A program made the position numbers and the translations under genes. Of a stretch of DNA of 64,000 bases, positions 60,533 through 64,000 are shown one piece after another. Every line of letters starts with the position of its first letter. The stretch's first letter is position 1. The notes beneath the pieces were generated by a model. That model saw only the letters and a list, made by a program, of their open reading frames with translations. It had not been told where the DNA came from and made no database searches. This DNA comes from Hofstenia miamia (Eukaryota; Xenacoelomorpha; Acoela), in contig SCFE01000043.1 in the NCBI GenBank assembly GCA_004352715.1, forward strand, positions 2,128,207 through 2,192,206. The letters run 5' to 3'.

Positions 60533-60946
60533 ATGACTTATAATAAAACAACAGGAATGACAAATGATGAAATTGCAATACTTACAAGAATGAACTTGGT
60601 GTTACCTTACATAAAGTTTGCTAACATAATTGTCTTCTTCTTTGGCTGTGTTATTGGAAACATTTTACTCTTCATAAACTGTCAAATAATGAAGGTGAAG
60701 AAACATCTCAGTGTAACGTTTGCTGAGCATTTGAGAATCCTTGCTCTTGCTGACATGAATTCAGGATGTTTTGATGCAATCGTGAATTTTATCTTAACAA
60801 CATATTTCAATTTCAACCTCAGAAATTATTCGGATCAGTCATGTAAAATAACCTTATTCCAAGATAAAGCATCTATTAGATTAGCTGCTATCATTCTCTG
60901 TTTGGTTTCACTCGAGAGACTTATGGCTGTGTTTGCACCATTAAAG
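60533..60946 (+). CDS. First exon of a paralogous GPCR (partial gene)
   Basis: The ATG at 60533 opens a 138-codon exon, the same length as exon 1 of the receptor at 50762, ending with the same PLK and a GT donor in phase 0. About two thirds of residues match by eye. The glycosylation site N-K-T, GN of TM1, LALAD of TM2, the pre-TM3 cysteine and an E-R-L version of the DRY motif are all kept. Exons 2 and 3 were not found in the remaining 3 kb. They may lie beyond the window after a larger intron, or the gene may be truncated. The upstream GTG in the same frame was not used as a start. Confidence 0.75.
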
Positions 60947-62089
60947 GTAATCTTAGTTATTCATGTTAAAATATAAAGTTTTGGTACTCCTTTGTAGCAT
61001 TCAAATATAATGAAGAAATCAATTTAATTTATTGAAATTAGCAGACATGGAAATGTTAATCGTTATTATTAGCCATTTTCTTCTCTGATATTTATATATT
61101 GAAATTAAATTTTATTAATTCTTCGTAAATCGTCCTTGGAAATAAATGAACTATTGATATAAGAAATATATGAATTAAAATGAAAGTATTAAAATCCAAA
61201 ATGCAAAAATATAATAGGTTTGTTTTTGGAGTTAGGCACAGCTACGATGAAAATTTCACATTACCATTCCAATAAAGTTGTATTGCTGATCAAAGGCATG
61301 ATGTCTTTGAGTCAGAGATCAACATTCTCTCAAAATATTTCTAAACTTCAAAATCAAACATTTATTTACTTAGAAAATTTTACTATGACCAGGTTTATCT
61401 CTTATCATTTATTATTAAAACTAGTACGGCGCACAGAAATTATTCACGCTAAAGGTGCATAACGAGACTTTTGGCATTGAGCACAAAATGTTGATCAAAA
61501 AGTCATTTTTTTAAAAGATAAAAGAGTTTGTTACTATCGAAACAACAAAGAAATGAGCATCATGCTTAGAAATACATGCACATCTGCAATAAAATGCCAT
61601 CATATTACGTACATAAGTTATACACACAATCTTGTACCTCAACACTTCTTGCTCCCAACAACTTGACATTCTATGATCGAACTTTCGTCTGATTTCTCAA
61701 CTGGCAGAGAAGACAACGTCCTTCTTAGAGAGTGTTCTTCTCGTCAGAGACACCCGAAGCAGTTCAACATTGAGGAGCAAGTCTTTGTAGGTTTTCATAG
61801 CAACATATTTTGTAAGTTATTTGTATTTTAGGCCAGCTCAACTACTTGAAATTTTATATCTTTTGAAACAACCTCAATAATTAAGGATATTACAAACTTA
61901 AGGTCTTTTTTCACAATTTTAAAAATATATACTATGATTATTGCTATCTTAATTTTCATGAATATTCATGTGTAGAAATGAATATTTCTATAAAAATTCT
62001 ATAAGCAAATGATAAGTCGGGCAATTTTTTAATATAAGAAATGAAAGGCATTGTTTTTCAAATATAATTATGTACAGCCTGTCTCAGTG
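60947..62089. other. Probable intron or downstream DNA of the second receptor gene
   Basis: No TM4 or TM5-TM7 exon could be found by comparison with the first receptor. Confidence 0.4.
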
Positions 62090-63400
62090 CAAAACGTACT
62101 GCCCTTGAAGAGATGAAAGAGTCCAATGTTAGTTCTATATATCTCAGAAATAGAGTCAGAACTTGTCTCATGAGAAACATTATTATTCGATACTGCTTCC
62201 GACCTAACATCTGAAAGCATTCAAAACCTAGAAGAAAATAGTTATGAAAATGATGGGACTTTCACCTAGCAAACATTACATCTCTATCAAGGTTTACAAA
62301 GATGCCGATCATTTTATGAGAACGTGTTGTAAAAAGTTCCATGCATCTTTGAATGTGGACCGGAAACAGAACGTAAAGCGTTTTGGTTGCTTGTGGAAAA
62401 ATAACCGATGATTCTGTCATGTTCACAATGCTATGTGCTAATAGAAATGATTACAACCACATTCAGCAGCATGTTGCATCTTGTTCCCATTACAAAAGAA
62501 CTTTGGATTTATTTCCATTGGTGAATGGCTTAACAATATTTCGAGAAGCAATGATAGAGAAACGTTTTTCACCTTTGAAAATGGAATTGGAATTTGATGA
62601 TACAGAAGTTCCTCTCAGGTCAATATAAATTTTTTTTGATCTATTCACTGAAATAATGTGTCTGAACTATTTGTGTTTGTGTAGTGAAGGAAAATCGCAT
62701 TTTACGGCCTTGTTTATATTGGTAGTCAAACACTAATTGGGAACATTGAGCCTGTCGGTGATAAAAATGCAAGAGCTGTTGCTATACAAAAAGTTCATAC
62801 TTTGACTTTGGGCGTAACATTTCCACAGACAATTGCATCAGGTTACAAATGTTAGATGATCCTATTCAAATCTACCTTTGTTGGATCAATATGATCAATA
62901 AGGACACAACAAGAATACTTTTTATAAAATAGGAACCATAAATAATTGTCATTAAGAAATAAACAAGAAAACTTAGGGGTAGATGCTTGGAGGTTGTTTA
63001 ATGATAAAGCCAAGACCATTTTAAAAGGTGCTTTGGATGATTTTCACTTATTTCGTTTCACTCCATGATCATTGCTAATACTACAACTGTAAATACCGGA
63101 CAAAAATGCAGAATGGTATTACAACTGCAAAGAAAAATTTTTAAGAAAAGGCCACAATTTGTGGGCTGCCAGCAACAAGTACTGGACAAAATTCTCAGTG
63201 TTTTCATGGAAAAGGCGCTAGCAAGCTCAACGAATTTGCCAAATATCAACTATTTATTTGTTAAAAAAATCATATGATGCGCTGCAAAACTCTTCAAGAA
63301 TGAAACTGGTGCAATTCAGGATCAAGGTGGCTGGCGAGATGAGATGAAGTTTCTTTTCTATTTGACAGCAAAAGCCCATACACAGCCGTAGGCACAGGCA
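62090..63400 (+). pseudogene. Decayed coding region of unknown family
   Basis: Runs of protein-like sequence appear in alternating plus-strand frames. These include 62383-62628 (with a DYNHIQQHVASCSHYKRTL stretch), about 62710-62850 (GLVYIGSQTLIGNIEPVGD) and about 63080-63290 (EWYYNCKEKFLRKGHNLWAA). Composition is less A+T-rich than the neighbourhood. Frame changes and stops suggest an old transposon or processed pseudogene. I do not recognise the family. Confidence 0.3.
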
Positions 63401-64000
63401 CGGGTCCTACCCCAGCATAAGACAAAACCATCTTTTACTGTGCTCACCAATAAATAATACGTATATTATTTGATTTAATATTTTAATACGAATCATCAGT
63501 TTCCAAATAAATAAAAGAACAATTTTTATTAATGCTGATATTGAGCTCAGAGCATCAGAGGCGTATTCTCTTTATGTGCGAGGTGTGCGCCGCACACCTT
63601 TAATAACCAGCATCATTTGGGAACTGAGTAAATTTAATAGCGCATCAAACTGATTTTTACACTTTTTTATAAATAGTAATTTGTGATTAAATATAAATAC
63701 TCAATCGAATTGAGTTGCGATTTTAATTTTTAATAACGCATTGTTTTCAGTACTTTCTTATAAAACCTGTGTCTAAATTACAATTTTGGTAAAATTAAAG
63801 CATTTCGATTATTTTGATCCATAATCTATAAATTGGTTTAATTTGCTAGTTTACATGTATTATCTTTGTTTAGCAATCATATCACTGATAAATTAAAATG
63901 TTCTAGTTACTTCAATCGTGACGTCGCAATAGGTTAGGTATTGCGACATCCACACTTCAATAGACATTAAAAGAGCAAGGCGTGCGTTCATGTTAACCCT
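63401..64000. other. A+T-rich end of window with a probable hAT terminus at 63556
   Basis: The sequence CAGAGGCGTATTC at 63556 is followed within 25 bp by the palindrome AGGTGTGCG-C-CGCACACCT. This is the form of many hAT left ends. The possible 8-bp target is CAGAGCAT (63548-63555). The right end would lie outside the window. No gene is seen to 64000. Confidence 0.4.

Noticed and set aside
1-64000. CRISPR arrays, operons, bacterial promoters and riboswitches
   Set aside because: No regularly spaced direct repeats or operon-like spacing are present; the window is eukaryotic.

Overview
This window is A+T-rich DNA from an invertebrate animal (metazoan) nuclear genome. Signs of this are spliced genes with GT-AG introns, class A GPCR exons, an F-box/LRR gene, many (TA)n microsatellites, and a dense layer of decayed eukaryotic transposons (non-LTR, Ty3/gypsy, piggyBac-like, pogo-like, hAT). 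Nothing in it fixes the species. It is a draft scaffold: four gaps are exactly 1000 N, others are 20-433 N, and several single n characters join overlapping contig ends, leaving false duplications.

Layout. 1-11 kb is a transposon graveyard: a LINE reverse transcriptase interrupted by an assembly duplication, a decayed piggyBac-like transposase, a pogo-like transposase lacking its catalytic core, and fragments of other LINEs. 11.4-25.0 kb is a minus-strand Ty3/gypsy element with 145-bp LTRs. It appears to be a scaffold of two copies. Its gag is split by a 7.5-kb insertion with terminal inverted repeats of at least 740 bp, a 5/6-matching 6-bp target duplication and AGT...ACT ends. This nested element is the most unusual object here: its visible part encodes nothing recognisable except a LINE fragment, and gaps hide the rest. 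25-50 kb is mostly non-coding. It holds one intact intronless F-box/LRR gene (29.05-30.50 kb, minus), a 19-bp perfect hairpin, two MITE-like elements, a non-autonomous hAT element with a perfect 8-bp target duplication, degenerate hAT, Tc1-like and LINE remains, and a 69-bp sequence repeated identically next to two (TA)n tracts.

50.7-64 kb carries two tandem, same-strand GPCR genes. The first (50762-53480) can be assembled as three phase-0 exons encoding a 320-residue, seven-helix receptor. The second shows only its homologous first exon (60533-60946). The rest is non-coding, with a 0.9-kb assembly duplication, an unidentified decayed coding region and a probable hAT terminus at the right edge.

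The genes do not form a pathway. The host genes are the F-box/LRR protein (probable ubiquitin-ligase substrate adaptor) and the GPCR pair (probable cell-surface receptors from tandem duplication). Nearly everything else is mobile-element DNA or unannotatable AT-rich sequence. All similarity statements come from motif recognition by eye; no database search was possible.
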